The position numbers and the translations under genes were made by a program. Below are positions 1 through 5,472 of a stretch of DNA of 5,476 bases, one piece after another; the stretch's first letter is position 1; each line of letters opens with the position of its first letter. This stretch comes from Prevotellaceae bacterium (lineage in GTDB: Bacteria; Bacteroidota; Bacteroidia; Bacteroidales; UBA932): positions 1-5,476 of the forward strand of contig JAITKG010000164.1 of the NCBI GenBank assembly GCA_031278495.1. The letters run 5' to 3'. Under the pieces are notes generated by a model. That model did no database searches and was not told the DNA's origin. It saw nothing but the letters and a program-made list of their open reading frames with translations.

Positions 1-20
1 ACGGCGAACGGTTATTAGCA

Positions 21-59
21 CGTCATTCCGAGCGGAGCGGAGCGTAGTCGAGGAATCTG
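21..59. repeat. REP-like intergenic repeat element (CATTCCGAG...GAGGAATCT)
   Basis: A short element bounded by the inverted arms ATTCC (25-29) and GGAAT (52-56), with three tandem GAGCG pentamers between them (30-44). Elements of the form GTCATTCCGAG...GAGGAATCT are, from memory, widespread in intergenic DNA of many bacteria including Bacteroidota. Only one copy is visible here, so its family status is by recognition, not by counting. No coding role is suggested. It could form a small stem-loop on either strand. Confidence 0.55.
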
Positions 60-68
60 CTGCGTTAT

Positions 69-138
69 GCGCTGCGCGATAAAAGCCCTTCGGGCGATAA
101 ATGCGCTTCGCGCGATAAAAGCGCTGCGCGCGGTAAAC
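69..138. repeat. four tandem hairpin-forming units of 16-18 bp
   Basis: Four adjacent units at 69-84 (16 bp), 85-102, 103-120 and 121-138 (18 bp each) share the plan GCGC-TKC-GCGC-GRTAAAN. Each 18 bp unit starts with a tiny perfect hairpin: GCCC-TTC-GGGC in unit 2, GCGC-TTC-GCGC in unit 3 and GCGC-TGC-GCGC in unit 4. The first unit has lost two bases of the right arm. Unit 2 differs from unit 3 on both sides of the stem so that pairing is kept. Because 18 is a multiple of three, open frames run through it on both strands, but these are repeat artefacts. Confidence 0.75.
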
Positions 139-172
139 GGTGAACGGATAACGGCGAACGGTGAACGGATAA
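138..172. repeat. 14 bp direct repeat, 21 bp period (CGGTGAACGGATAA)
   Basis: CGGTGAACGGATAA occurs at 138-151 and again at 159-172, exactly 21 bases apart. The linking piece ACGGCGAACGGT (151-162) is also present at the first 12 bases of the window (1-12), so the left edge of the window probably cuts into another copy of the same repeat family. The units are variations on AACGGNNAACGG, a kind of simple intergenic repeat; no function is visible. Confidence 0.7.
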
Positions 173-180
173 TGGTTAGC

Positions 181-194
181 GCTGGCGCGCCAGC
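181..194. repeat. perfect 14 bp palindrome GCTGGCGCGCCAGC
   Basis: The sequence is identical to its own reverse complement over 14 bases and sits at the junction between the AACGG repeats and the CACAT array. Its right half overlaps the start of the array unit (CAGCC, 191-195). It could be a protein-binding dyad or simply an edge of a repeat. It is followed by no T-run, so it is not a convincing terminator. Confidence 0.6.
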
Positions 195-350
195 CACATC
201 TTCACATTTTCACATCTCCACATCTTCACATCAGCCGCCGCGTCAGCCACATTTTCGCATTTTCACATCTCCACATCTTCACATCAGCCGCCGCGTCAGC
301 CACATCTTCACATTTCCACATCATCACATCTTCACATCAGCCGCCTGCGT
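191..350. repeat. three-copy 53/53/54 bp tandem array built from CACAT octamers
   Basis: Units lie at 191-243, 244-296 and 297-350, with a four-base start of a fourth (CAGC, 351-354). Units 1 and 2 differ at two positions; unit 3 differs by three substitutions and one inserted T. Inside each unit the pentamer CACAT recurs every 8 bases, five times (195, 203, 211, 219, 227 in unit 1; 248, then CGCAT at 256, 264, 272, 280 in unit 2; 301, 309, 317, 325, 333 in unit 3). A GC-rich spacer of 13-14 bases (CCGCCGCGTCAGC type) separates the blocks. The plus strand of the octamer blocks is almost free of G. There are no unique spacers, so this is not CRISPR. It ends about 28 bases before the promoter element. 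Confidence 0.85.
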
Positions 351-381
351 CAGCATAATCTGTAAATCCGTAAATTTTCTT

Positions 382-389
382 TATCTTTG
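382..389 (+). promoter_or_regulatory. Bacteroidota -7 promoter element TATCTTTG
   Basis: TATCTTTG matches the Bacteroidota sigma-factor -7 consensus TAnnTTTG exactly. The matching -33 element (TTTG or TTG) is weak: TCTG at 359-362, 19 bases upstream, is the nearest candidate, with one mismatch. Transcription would be expected to start around 392-399, leaving an RNA leader of only about 0-7 bases before the ATG at 399. It is the only good promoter candidate I saw ahead of the operon and probably drives all six genes. Confidence 0.65.
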
Positions 390-398
390 CCGCCAATT

Positions 399-1589
399 AT
401 GGAAATAGTTATATCGGGAGTAGGAATTGTGTCGGGCATTGGTTTCGGAACAGCGGAAACTTTGGAGGCAATCGCCGGGAAAAAGCCGGGACTGGGAACG
501 TTGACGCTTTTTGATTCGGTGCATAAAAATACCATTCCCGTAGCGGAAGTAAAAGCAAGCAACAGCGATTTGAAACAACGGTTAGGCTTACCGGAAAAGA
601 AAACTTTTTCGCGCACTGCCTTGCTGGGGCTGCTCGCCGCCACGCAAGCCGCCGGCGACGCACGCCTGCCGGAAAGGAAAGGACTGCGGATAGGATTTAT
701 TTCCGGCACTACGACCGGCGGAATAGACCGGAGCGAAAATTTTTACCGTGCCTTTTTCGCTCATCCGGATAAGGGGCGGCTGCGGGATGTTGCCGTACAT
801 GACTGCGCCGACAGCACGGAACAAATCGCCGCCCGCATCGGGGCTACCGGTTATGTTACCACCATTAGCACGGCATGCTCGTCGGGCGCAAATGCTATTA
901 TGCTCGGCGCACGGTTAATCAAACACGGCGTAGTTGATTGCGTGGTAGCCGGCGGCGTGGACGCCTTATGCCAGTTTACCCTTAACGGTTTTGCTTCATT
1001 AAAAATTTTGGACAACGCCCCTTGCCGCCCGCTCGACGAAAGCCGCGCCGGATTGAACCTCGGCGAAGGCGCCGGCTATGTGGCGCTGGAAAGGAAATCG
1101 GACGACGTCCCCACGCCTTATTGCCGGTTGGCGGGATATGCCAACGTTTGCGAGGCTTTCCATCAAACCGCCTCGTCGCCCGAAGGGCACGGTCCTTTTG
1201 AAGCGATGCGGCAGGCGTTGGACGCCGCCGGCATTGCCGCCGAAACGGTTGACTATATCAATTTCCACGGCACCGGAACGCCGAACAACGACCTCGCCGA
1301 AGGAAACGCCGTGAAGCGGCTTTTCGCTAAAAAAATACCATTCCTGAGTTCCACCAAAGCTTTTACGGGGCATACGCTGGGCGCCGCCGGCGGCATAGAA
1401 GCCGTGCTGTCGGCATTGGCGATTAAACACGGCTTGCTGTATCCCAACCTGAACTATGCGCGGCCTGTTGCCGAACATGGGCTAATACCGGTTACCGACT
1501 TCCGGCAAGGCGCAGCAATAAATGTAGTATTGTCCAATTCCTTTGGCTTTGGCGGCAATGATTCCTCTTTACTGTTTTCAAAAACATGA
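399..1589 (+). CDS. beta-ketoacyl-ACP synthase (FabF/KAS II-type), pigment cluster
   Basis: This 396-residue protein should catalyse decarboxylative Claisen condensation of an acyl chain with malonyl-ACP in the cytoplasm. It is a full-length thiolase-fold ketosynthase. The nucleophile C160 lies in STACSSGANA, the first histidine H290 in NFHGTGTPNND, the lysine K320 in SSTKAFTGH and the second histidine H325 in GHTLGAAGG; the C-terminal gating loop SNSFGFGGND is at 379-388. The start is placed at the ATG of 399 because the family's first strand (IVISGVGIVS) begins at once; a TTG at 387 lies inside the promoter element. No Shine-Dalgarno is visible. It overlaps the degenerate ketosynthase gene by four bases (ATGA), which suggests the two products form a heterodimer, as in aryl polyene and type II polyketide systems. 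A housekeeping FabF role is less likely given the neighbours. The exact substrate is inferred. Confidence 0.9.
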   Translation: MEIVISGVGIVSGIGFGTAETLEAIAGKKPGLGTLTLFDSVHKNTIPVAEVKASNSDLKQRLGLPEKKTFSRTALLGLLAATQAAGDARLPERKGLRIGFISGTTTGGIDRSENFYRAFFAHPDKGRLRDVAVHDCADSTEQIAARIGATGYVTTISTACSSGANAIMLGARLIKHGVVDCVVAGGVDALCQFTLNGFASLKILDNAPCRPLDESRAGLNLGEGAGYVALERKSDDVPTPYCRLAGYANVCEAFHQTASSPEGHGPFEAMRQALDAAGIAAETVDYINFHGTGTPNNDLAEGNAVKRLFAKKIPFLSSTKAFTGHTLGAAGGIEAVLSALAIKHGLLYPNLNYARPVAEHGLIPVTDFRQGAAINVVLSNSFGFGGNDSSLLFSKT

Positions 1590-2599
1590 ACGTATACCTT
1601 CTTGCTTCCGCTTCTATCAATCCCGTAACGGAATTACCGGATACGCTGCTTCCGGCGACAGTCGCCCCGCCGGAAGGAAACCGCCGTGTAGCCCGAGAAC
1701 CGGATTATAAAAAGTATATTCCCGATATGAACGTCCGGCGGCGGATGAGCCGGGTGATGAAAATGGGCGTGGCGGCAGCTATGCAATGCCTGTCGCATGC
1801 CGGGCGGCAACCCGGCGCGATTATCACGGCAACCGGCTGGGGTTGCCTTAGCGATACGGAAAATTTCATGAAAAACATGATCGCGCATGGCGAATACTTA
1901 CTCAATCCTACGCCTTTCACCCAGTCCACCTTTAATACGATTGGCGCACAAGCTGCCATTGCCATGAAGAATACGAGCTACAATATAACCTACGTGCATC
2001 GCGGGTTTTCCTTTGAAAGCGCCTTGCTCGACGCCATGATGAAAATACAGGACGGCGAAGCGGCGCAGGTACTGGTAGAAAGTTACGACGAATATACCGG
2101 CGCCTCGTTCAAAATTATGGAGCGGATGGGTTTCTGGCGGCACGACGCCGTTTGCGGCGAGGGCGTGCAATGCTTTATGCTTTCCGCACAGCCCGGCGCT
2201 GCCGGAAAAATACGGCTGCGGGATGTGCTGTGCATCTTTGGCGACGAACCGCAAATGTTGAAAGAACAGTTGGCGTTATTCCTCCGGAAGCACCACTTGC
2301 ACCCCGAAGAGGTAGATGTGTTGCTTTCGGGAAGGAATGGGAGCGGCAGCCATTGCCCCCGTTACCAATGGGTGGAAGAATTTTTCAAAACCGCTTCATT
2401 GGCGATATACAAACCGTTTTTCGGCGACTACCCGACGGTATCGTCGCTGGCGTTATGGCTGGCAGGACGGTTGATAACGCAACAGCAGATGCCGGACTGG
2501 CTGTCGGACGCGCCGCCGGAACAAATCAACAGGATTATAATATACCATCATTATAAAGAGAAAAACCATTCCTTCCTGTTAGTGGAAAAAGAACCATAA
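1586..2599 (+). CDS. degenerate ketosynthase-like protein (chain-length-factor-like)
   Basis: This 337-residue protein has the ketosynthase outline but not its active site. The N-terminal strand MNVYLLASASINP and the segment TPFTQSTFNTIGAQAA (109-124) look like the usual ketosynthase region before the nucleophile. The nucleophile motif is replaced by YVHRGFSFESA (136-146), putting glycine 140 where cysteine should be. The HGTGT region reads GRNGSGSH (249-256), so histidine becomes about N251, and the GHTLGAAG region reads YKPFFGDYPTVSS (275-287), so the second histidine becomes about D281 while lysine 276 stays. It starts inside the stop codon of the active ketosynthase gene (ATGA). By analogy with chain-length factors it would pair with that enzyme and shape or limit chain length; that role is inferred. 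It is shorter than a usual ketosynthase (about 400-420) owing to compaction in the C-terminal half. Confidence 0.8.
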   Translation: MNVYLLASASINPVTELPDTLLPATVAPPEGNRRVAREPDYKKYIPDMNVRRRMSRVMKMGVAAAMQCLSHAGRQPGAIITATGWGCLSDTENFMKNMIAHGEYLLNPTPFTQSTFNTIGAQAAIAMKNTSYNITYVHRGFSFESALLDAMMKIQDGEAAQVLVESYDEYTGASFKIMERMGFWRHDAVCGEGVQCFMLSAQPGAAGKIRLRDVLCIFGDEPQMLKEQLALFLRKHHLHPEEVDVLLSGRNGSGSHCPRYQWVEEFFKTASLAIYKPFFGDYPTVSSLALWLAGRLITQQQMPDWLSDAPPEQINRIIIYHHYKEKNHSFLLVEKEP

Positions 2600-2602
2600 T
2601 CT

Positions 2603-3289
2603 ATGTATTTGCCTGTACTCACCGGTATCCTCTGCGGAGTTTTAATTTTCCTGATTTATGCGTCCGCCGCTATCCGCTCCGGCGTGTACCTGAAAGCCAT
2701 ATGCCGGCTTAAAACCGATGAAAAAGTGGTGGCGCTGACTTTCGACGACGGTCCCGACGGCATTACTACCCCAAAAATATTGGACATACTGTCGGGCTAC
2801 GGGATCCACGCCCTGTTTTTTTGCACCGGGCATAAAATGGAAGGGCAGGAACGCTTGTTGCAGCGCATGGTGGACGAAGGGCATGGGCTCGGCAACCACA
2901 CATACGCTCATTCCGCCCTGTTCCCCTTCTGGCGGCTTGCCAGGATGAAAAAGGATATGCAAAAATGCGAAGAACGGATACAACACTTTACGCGCCGCCG
3001 CCCGTTCTTCCGCCCGCCGTTCGGCGTGACCAACCCTACGGTAGCGAAAGCGGCTGCGCAACTGGGCTATCATACGATGGGCTGGAACGTGCGTTCATTT
3101 GACACGGTAAGGAAAAATTACCGGAACGTGGCAAAACGGATAAATAAAAAACTGCAACCGGGAAATATCATTTTATTGCATGATACTACGCCCGCCATGC
3201 CGGAATTGTTAAACGACATTATTACTTATGCACGGCAACAGGGCTACCGCTTCGTCCGTGCCGATAAATACTGGGGAGGAACAACATGA
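2603..3289 (+). CDS. membrane-anchored NodB-family (CE4) polysaccharide deacetylase
   Basis: The protein has 228 residues. The N-terminal helix (about 4-24, LPVLTGILCGVLIFLIYASA) is likely a membrane anchor or uncleaved signal. The NodB motifs follow in order: TFDDGP at 46-51 (D48 catalytic base, D49 metal ligand), NHTYAHS at 98-104 (metal ligands H99 and H103), RPPFG at 137-141, W161 in MGWNVRSFDT, and LLHDTT at 191-196 with the catalytic H193. All residues needed for a metal-dependent deacetylase are present. CE4 enzymes remove N- or O-acetyl groups from peptidoglycan, chitin-like or exopolysaccharide substrates; the substrate here is unknown. It sits three bases after the ketosynthase-like gene and overlaps lolA by four (ATGA). 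A role in tailoring or releasing the lipidic product, or in modifying the envelope, is possible, but neither is shown. Confidence 0.9.
   Translation: MYLPVLTGILCGVLIFLIYASAAIRSGVYLKAICRLKTDEKVVALTFDDGPDGITTPKILDILSGYGIHALFFCTGHKMEGQERLLQRMVDEGHGLGNHTYAHSALFPFWRLARMKKDMQKCEERIQHFTRRRPFFRPPFGVTNPTVAKAAAQLGYHTMGWNVRSFDTVRKNYRNVAKRINKKLQPGNIILLHDTTPAMPELLNDIITYARQQGYRFVRADKYWGGTT
3273..3280 (+). promoter_or_regulatory. Shine-Dalgarno GGGGAGGA before lolA-like gene
   Basis: A strong anti-SD match lies five bases before the ATG at 3286, inside the last codons of the deacetylase gene (Trp-Gly-Gly-Thr-Thr). It is the only clear Shine-Dalgarno in front of any of the six genes; the others have none, as is usual in Bacteroidota. 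It supports the 3286 start and could aid re-initiation at the ATGA overlap. Confidence 0.55.
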
Positions 3290-3918
3290 GGTTTACCATT
3301 TCTTTTTTCTGTGTTATGTTATGCGCATGGGCTGCGGCTGCGCAAACGGCTTTTACGCCGGTGGCTTCCACCGGGCAATTAGACGCCGCCCTGCTCAAAG
3401 CGTCGGGCGATGTAAACGTCCTCGAAAGCGATTTTGTACAGACCAAGTACATGGAAATGCTTTCCGAAAACATTGTGTCCAAAGGAAAGTTTTACTACAA
3501 AAAAACCAGTAAAATCGCTTTGGATTATACCAGCCCGGCGCAGTATTTAATAGTGATTAACGGGCAACAGGTAAAAATAGTTTCCGGCGGGAAAAAGAAT
3601 ATATACGAATTGCGCGCCAACAAAATGATGTCGCAAACAAGCGCGCTGCTCTCGGCGTGCATGACCGGCAACCTGTCGCTGCTTTCGGCGGATTACCGCT
3701 TGGAATATACGGAAAACAATACGCAATACCGGATTAAAATACTGCCGCTGGACAGCATGAAATCCTATCTGGAAGAAATCGACATTTTCCTGAATAAGCA
3801 GGATTTTTCGGTAGACCGGTTACGAATGACAGAGCCAACGCTCGATTATACCGAATATGTGTTCACCAACAAAAAGAAAAATACGCCGTTGACCGATGAA
3901 ATATTCCGCATTGATTAA
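3286..3918 (+). CDS. LolA-like periplasmic outer-membrane lipoprotein carrier
   Basis: The 210-residue product begins with a Sec signal peptide (hydrophobic 3-18, likely cleavage near AAA-QT at 19/20). The mature part follows the LolA plan: SDFVQTKYMEMLSENIVSKG (48-67), then FYYKKTSKIALDYTSPAQYLIVINGQ in two short beta segments (69-94), matching the family pattern 'F-Q-x-K ... S-x-G-x-F-x-Y-x-K ... L-x-Y-x-x-P ... I-x-x-x-G'. The remainder is beta-rich (138-153, 162-170, 186-194), as expected of the open barrel that shelters lipid chains. LolA carries acylated proteins from the inner to the outer membrane, and LolA paralogues recur in aryl polyene and flexirubin clusters, where they are thought to carry pigment lipids. 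Its position between the deacetylase and a lipoprotein gene fits a cluster-dedicated paralogue rather than the housekeeping LolA. The cargo is inferred. Confidence 0.85.
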   Translation: MRFTISFFCVMLCAWAAAAQTAFTPVASTGQLDAALLKASGDVNVLESDFVQTKYMEMLSENIVSKGKFYYKKTSKIALDYTSPAQYLIVINGQQVKIVSGGKKNIYELRANKMMSQTSALLSACMTGNLSLLSADYRLEYTENNTQYRIKILPLDSMKSYLEEIDIFLNKQDFSVDRLRMTEPTLDYTEYVFTNKKKNTPLTDEIFRID

Positions 3919-4543
3919 AATAAGCGTCGCCGTTTTGATGCTGGTCGCCTGCTCGCCGGAAATCACAAAGGGATTCCGCAAGGCGGGCAAAGCGGCTGTG
4001 GCGGCGCAAGACTTGTATCCTTTCTGGACGCCGCAACGAACGCATTTGTTTACCATGAAAATTGATTTCCGGGAACATCATTTCAGCGGGCTGCTGCTGG
4101 TCAAACAGGCGGGCGCCGGATATTACCGGATGGTTTTTAATACGCATTTCGGCATGGGCGTTTTTGATTTTGAGTTTCGACGCGGAACGTTCCTCGTCCA
4201 TTCCTGCATGGACGCATTACACAAGAAAAAAGTGCTGAACCTGCTCGAAAAAGATTTCCGCACGCTGTTTTTCCTCGATGTGGAACCACTCGCCAACAGG
4301 GCGGCGGTATATTATACGCCCGCCGACGCTTCCCTTGAAGTGAACCGGATTAACGGCAGGTATTACCTGAAAAATAATACACAAAAAACGCTTTTGAAAA
4401 TGGAAGTCCCGCGCTGTTTCAACTCCGGATACTATGATTTCTCCAATTACAGGGACAACTTTCCGGAAACGATGACCATAAAGCACAGCGGTATCGGTTT
4501 GCAAATAACACTGGAAAAAATTCATAATACCACCGGCGGGTGA
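3896..4543 (+). CDS. predicted outer-membrane lipoprotein of unknown family (LolB/DUF3261-like position)
   Basis: This 215-residue protein has a clear lipoprotein signal: charged start MKYSALIK, a hydrophobic core, and a lipobox LVAC with C19 as the lipidated residue, followed by S20-P21, with no aspartate at +2, so sorting to the outer membrane is plausible. The mature part is mostly beta-strand, with alternating segments such as HHFSGLLLVKQ (61-71), GYYRMVFNTHFGMGVFDFEF (75-94) and NRINGRYYLKNN (150-161). I do not recognise a named family with certainty. LolB or the DUF3261 lipoprotein of aryl polyene clusters would share this build and position next to a LolA paralogue, so a receiving role at the outer membrane is a reasonable guess. 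The start overlaps the lolA-like gene by 23 bases. It ends with tandem stops TGA-TAA. Confidence 0.65.
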   Translation: MKYSALIKISVAVLMLVACSPEITKGFRKAGKAAVAAQDLYPFWTPQRTHLFTMKIDFREHHFSGLLLVKQAGAGYYRMVFNTHFGMGVFDFEFRRGTFLVHSCMDALHKKKVLNLLEKDFRTLFFLDVEPLANRAAVYYTPADASLEVNRINGRYYLKNNTQKTLLKMEVPRCFNSGYYDFSNYRDNFPETMTIKHSGIGLQITLEKIHNTTGG

Positions 4544-4550
4544 TAACGGT

Positions 4551-5459
4551 ATGGCAAAAAAAATAGTCGTTTTTTATTATACGCAAACCGGGCAGACATT
4601 GCAGGTGGCGCAGTCGGTTTGCCTGCCTTTGGCGGAAGCGGGGCATACGGTGATTTATAAAGAAATTATTCCCCTGCAACCGCTGCCCTATCCCTGTAGC
4701 GGGAAAAGTTTTTTCCGGGCTTTCCCGGAATCGCGCGAAGCCATTCCCTGCGAAATACAACCCATAGATTTAAACGATGCCGCCGACGCCAGCTTGGTGA
4801 TTATTGCTTACCAAGTATGGTTTTTATCGCCTTCCACGCCTTTTCATGCGTTCTTCCAAAACGCCGCCATACAACAATACTTAAAAGGGAAAACCTGTAT
4901 CACCCTTACCGGCTGCCGCAATATGTGGGTGATGGCGCAAGCCAAAGTACGCTCCTACCTCCGGGACGCCGCCGGGAAATGGGCGGGGCATATCGTGTTG
5001 CAAGACCGCCATCCCAACCTGATTAGCGTAATAACGATTGTGCGGTGGCTGCTTTACGGGAAAAAAGAAAAAAGCGGATGGCTGCCGGCAGCCGGCATTT
5101 CAGCCGCCGACCTCGCACATGCCGCCGTATTTGGGGAAATTATCGATGGGGCATTACGTTCGGGAAACTGGAACAATTTACAGGAACAACTCCTTGCGGC
5201 AGGGGCGGTACATTATAAACCCGCTGTTGTGTTTATGGAAAAAACCGGTTACAGGATATTTGGCGTCTGGGCAAAATTTATCCTCCGGAAAGGTAAAGAC
5301 AATCCCGCACGCCGCGACTTTTTTTTAAAACTGTTCAAATATTACCTTTTTGTCGTTTTATATTTCATTGCGCCGGCAGGGCTTATTTTTTTCTACCTTG
5401 CCTGCCCGTTCCGGTATCGCGCCATCAGAAAAGACAAAGTGCAGAACACGGCTAATTAG
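4551..5459 (+). CDS. darA: DarA-like dialkylresorcinol biosynthesis protein (flavodoxin-like, membrane-anchored)
   Basis: The 302-residue protein opens with a flavodoxin-type strand and phosphate loop, VVFYYTQTGQT (6-16), with T11, T13, G14 and T16 as the FMN-type loop. Segments that I recognise from Bacteroidota proteins annotated 'dialkylresorcinol condensing enzyme DarA' are FFRAFPESREAIPCEI (54-69), AYQVWFLSPSTP (86-97), GCRNMWVMAQAKV (121-133), DRHPNLISVITIVRWLLYGKK (about 152-172) and NLQEQLLAAGAVHYKP (209-224). A hydrophobic stretch at about 264-286 is a likely C-terminal membrane helix followed by a basic tail. DarA works with the ketosynthase DarB to make dialkylresorcinols, and is thought to act as the flavin-dependent aromatising step; which partner does which step is from family knowledge and not provable here. 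It is seven bases after the lipoprotein gene. DarB is not in the window. The start ATG is supported by the immediate beta strand, though no Shine-Dalgarno is present. Confidence 0.82.
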   Translation: MAKKIVVFYYTQTGQTLQVAQSVCLPLAEAGHTVIYKEIIPLQPLPYPCSGKSFFRAFPESREAIPCEIQPIDLNDAADASLVIIAYQVWFLSPSTPFHAFFQNAAIQQYLKGKTCITLTGCRNMWVMAQAKVRSYLRDAAGKWAGHIVLQDRHPNLISVITIVRWLLYGKKEKSGWLPAAGISAADLAHAAVFGEIIDGALRSGNWNNLQEQLLAAGAVHYKPAVVFMEKTGYRIFGVWAKFILRKGKDNPARRDFFLKLFKYYLFVVLYFIAPAGLIFFYLACPFRYRAIRKDKVQNTAN

Positions 5460-5472
5460 TTGAAAGTTGAAA
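5459..5472. repeat. GTTGAAA tandem duplication at operon end
   Basis: GTTGAAA occurs twice in a row (5459-5465 and 5466-5472), beginning on the last base of the DarA stop codon and running towards the window edge. It resembles simple AGTTGAAA repeats often seen between Bacteroidota genes, and hints that a non-coding stretch, not another tightly packed gene, follows. Only 17 bases remain, so this is weak. Confidence 0.35.

Noticed and set aside
181..194. Palindrome as a rho-independent terminator of an upstream gene
   Set aside because: No T-run follows on either strand and the arms meet with no loop, so a stable terminator hairpin is unlikely.
15..197. 60-residue minus-strand open frame with periodic ARSAFI units
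   Set aside because: The six-residue period simply mirrors the 18 bp hairpin repeats; there is no start signal and no protein-like composition.
191..350. Possible CRISPR array
   Set aside because: The units are contiguous 53-54 bp near-copies with no unique spacers, and no cas genes are nearby.
387..398. TTG start four codons upstream for the ketosynthase
   Set aside because: The TTG lies inside the TATCTTTG promoter element and adds Met-Pro-Pro-Ile, which is not part of the usual ketosynthase N-terminus; ATG at 399 fits better.
67..408. 113-residue plus-strand open frame across the upstream repeats
   Set aside because: It is made of translated 18 bp and CACAT repeats (KALRAI and HISTSSH-type strings), overlaps the promoter and the true ketosynthase start, and has no domain signature.
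999..1478. 159-residue minus-strand open frame
   Set aside because: It lies wholly antisense to the active-site half of the well-supported ketosynthase gene and shows no recognisable motif; a GC-rich codon-position shadow.
1586..2599. Calling the second ketosynthase-like gene a pseudogene
   Set aside because: It has a full open frame, tight coupling to its neighbour and well-formed conserved structural segments; loss of catalytic residues fits a chain-length-factor role better than decay.
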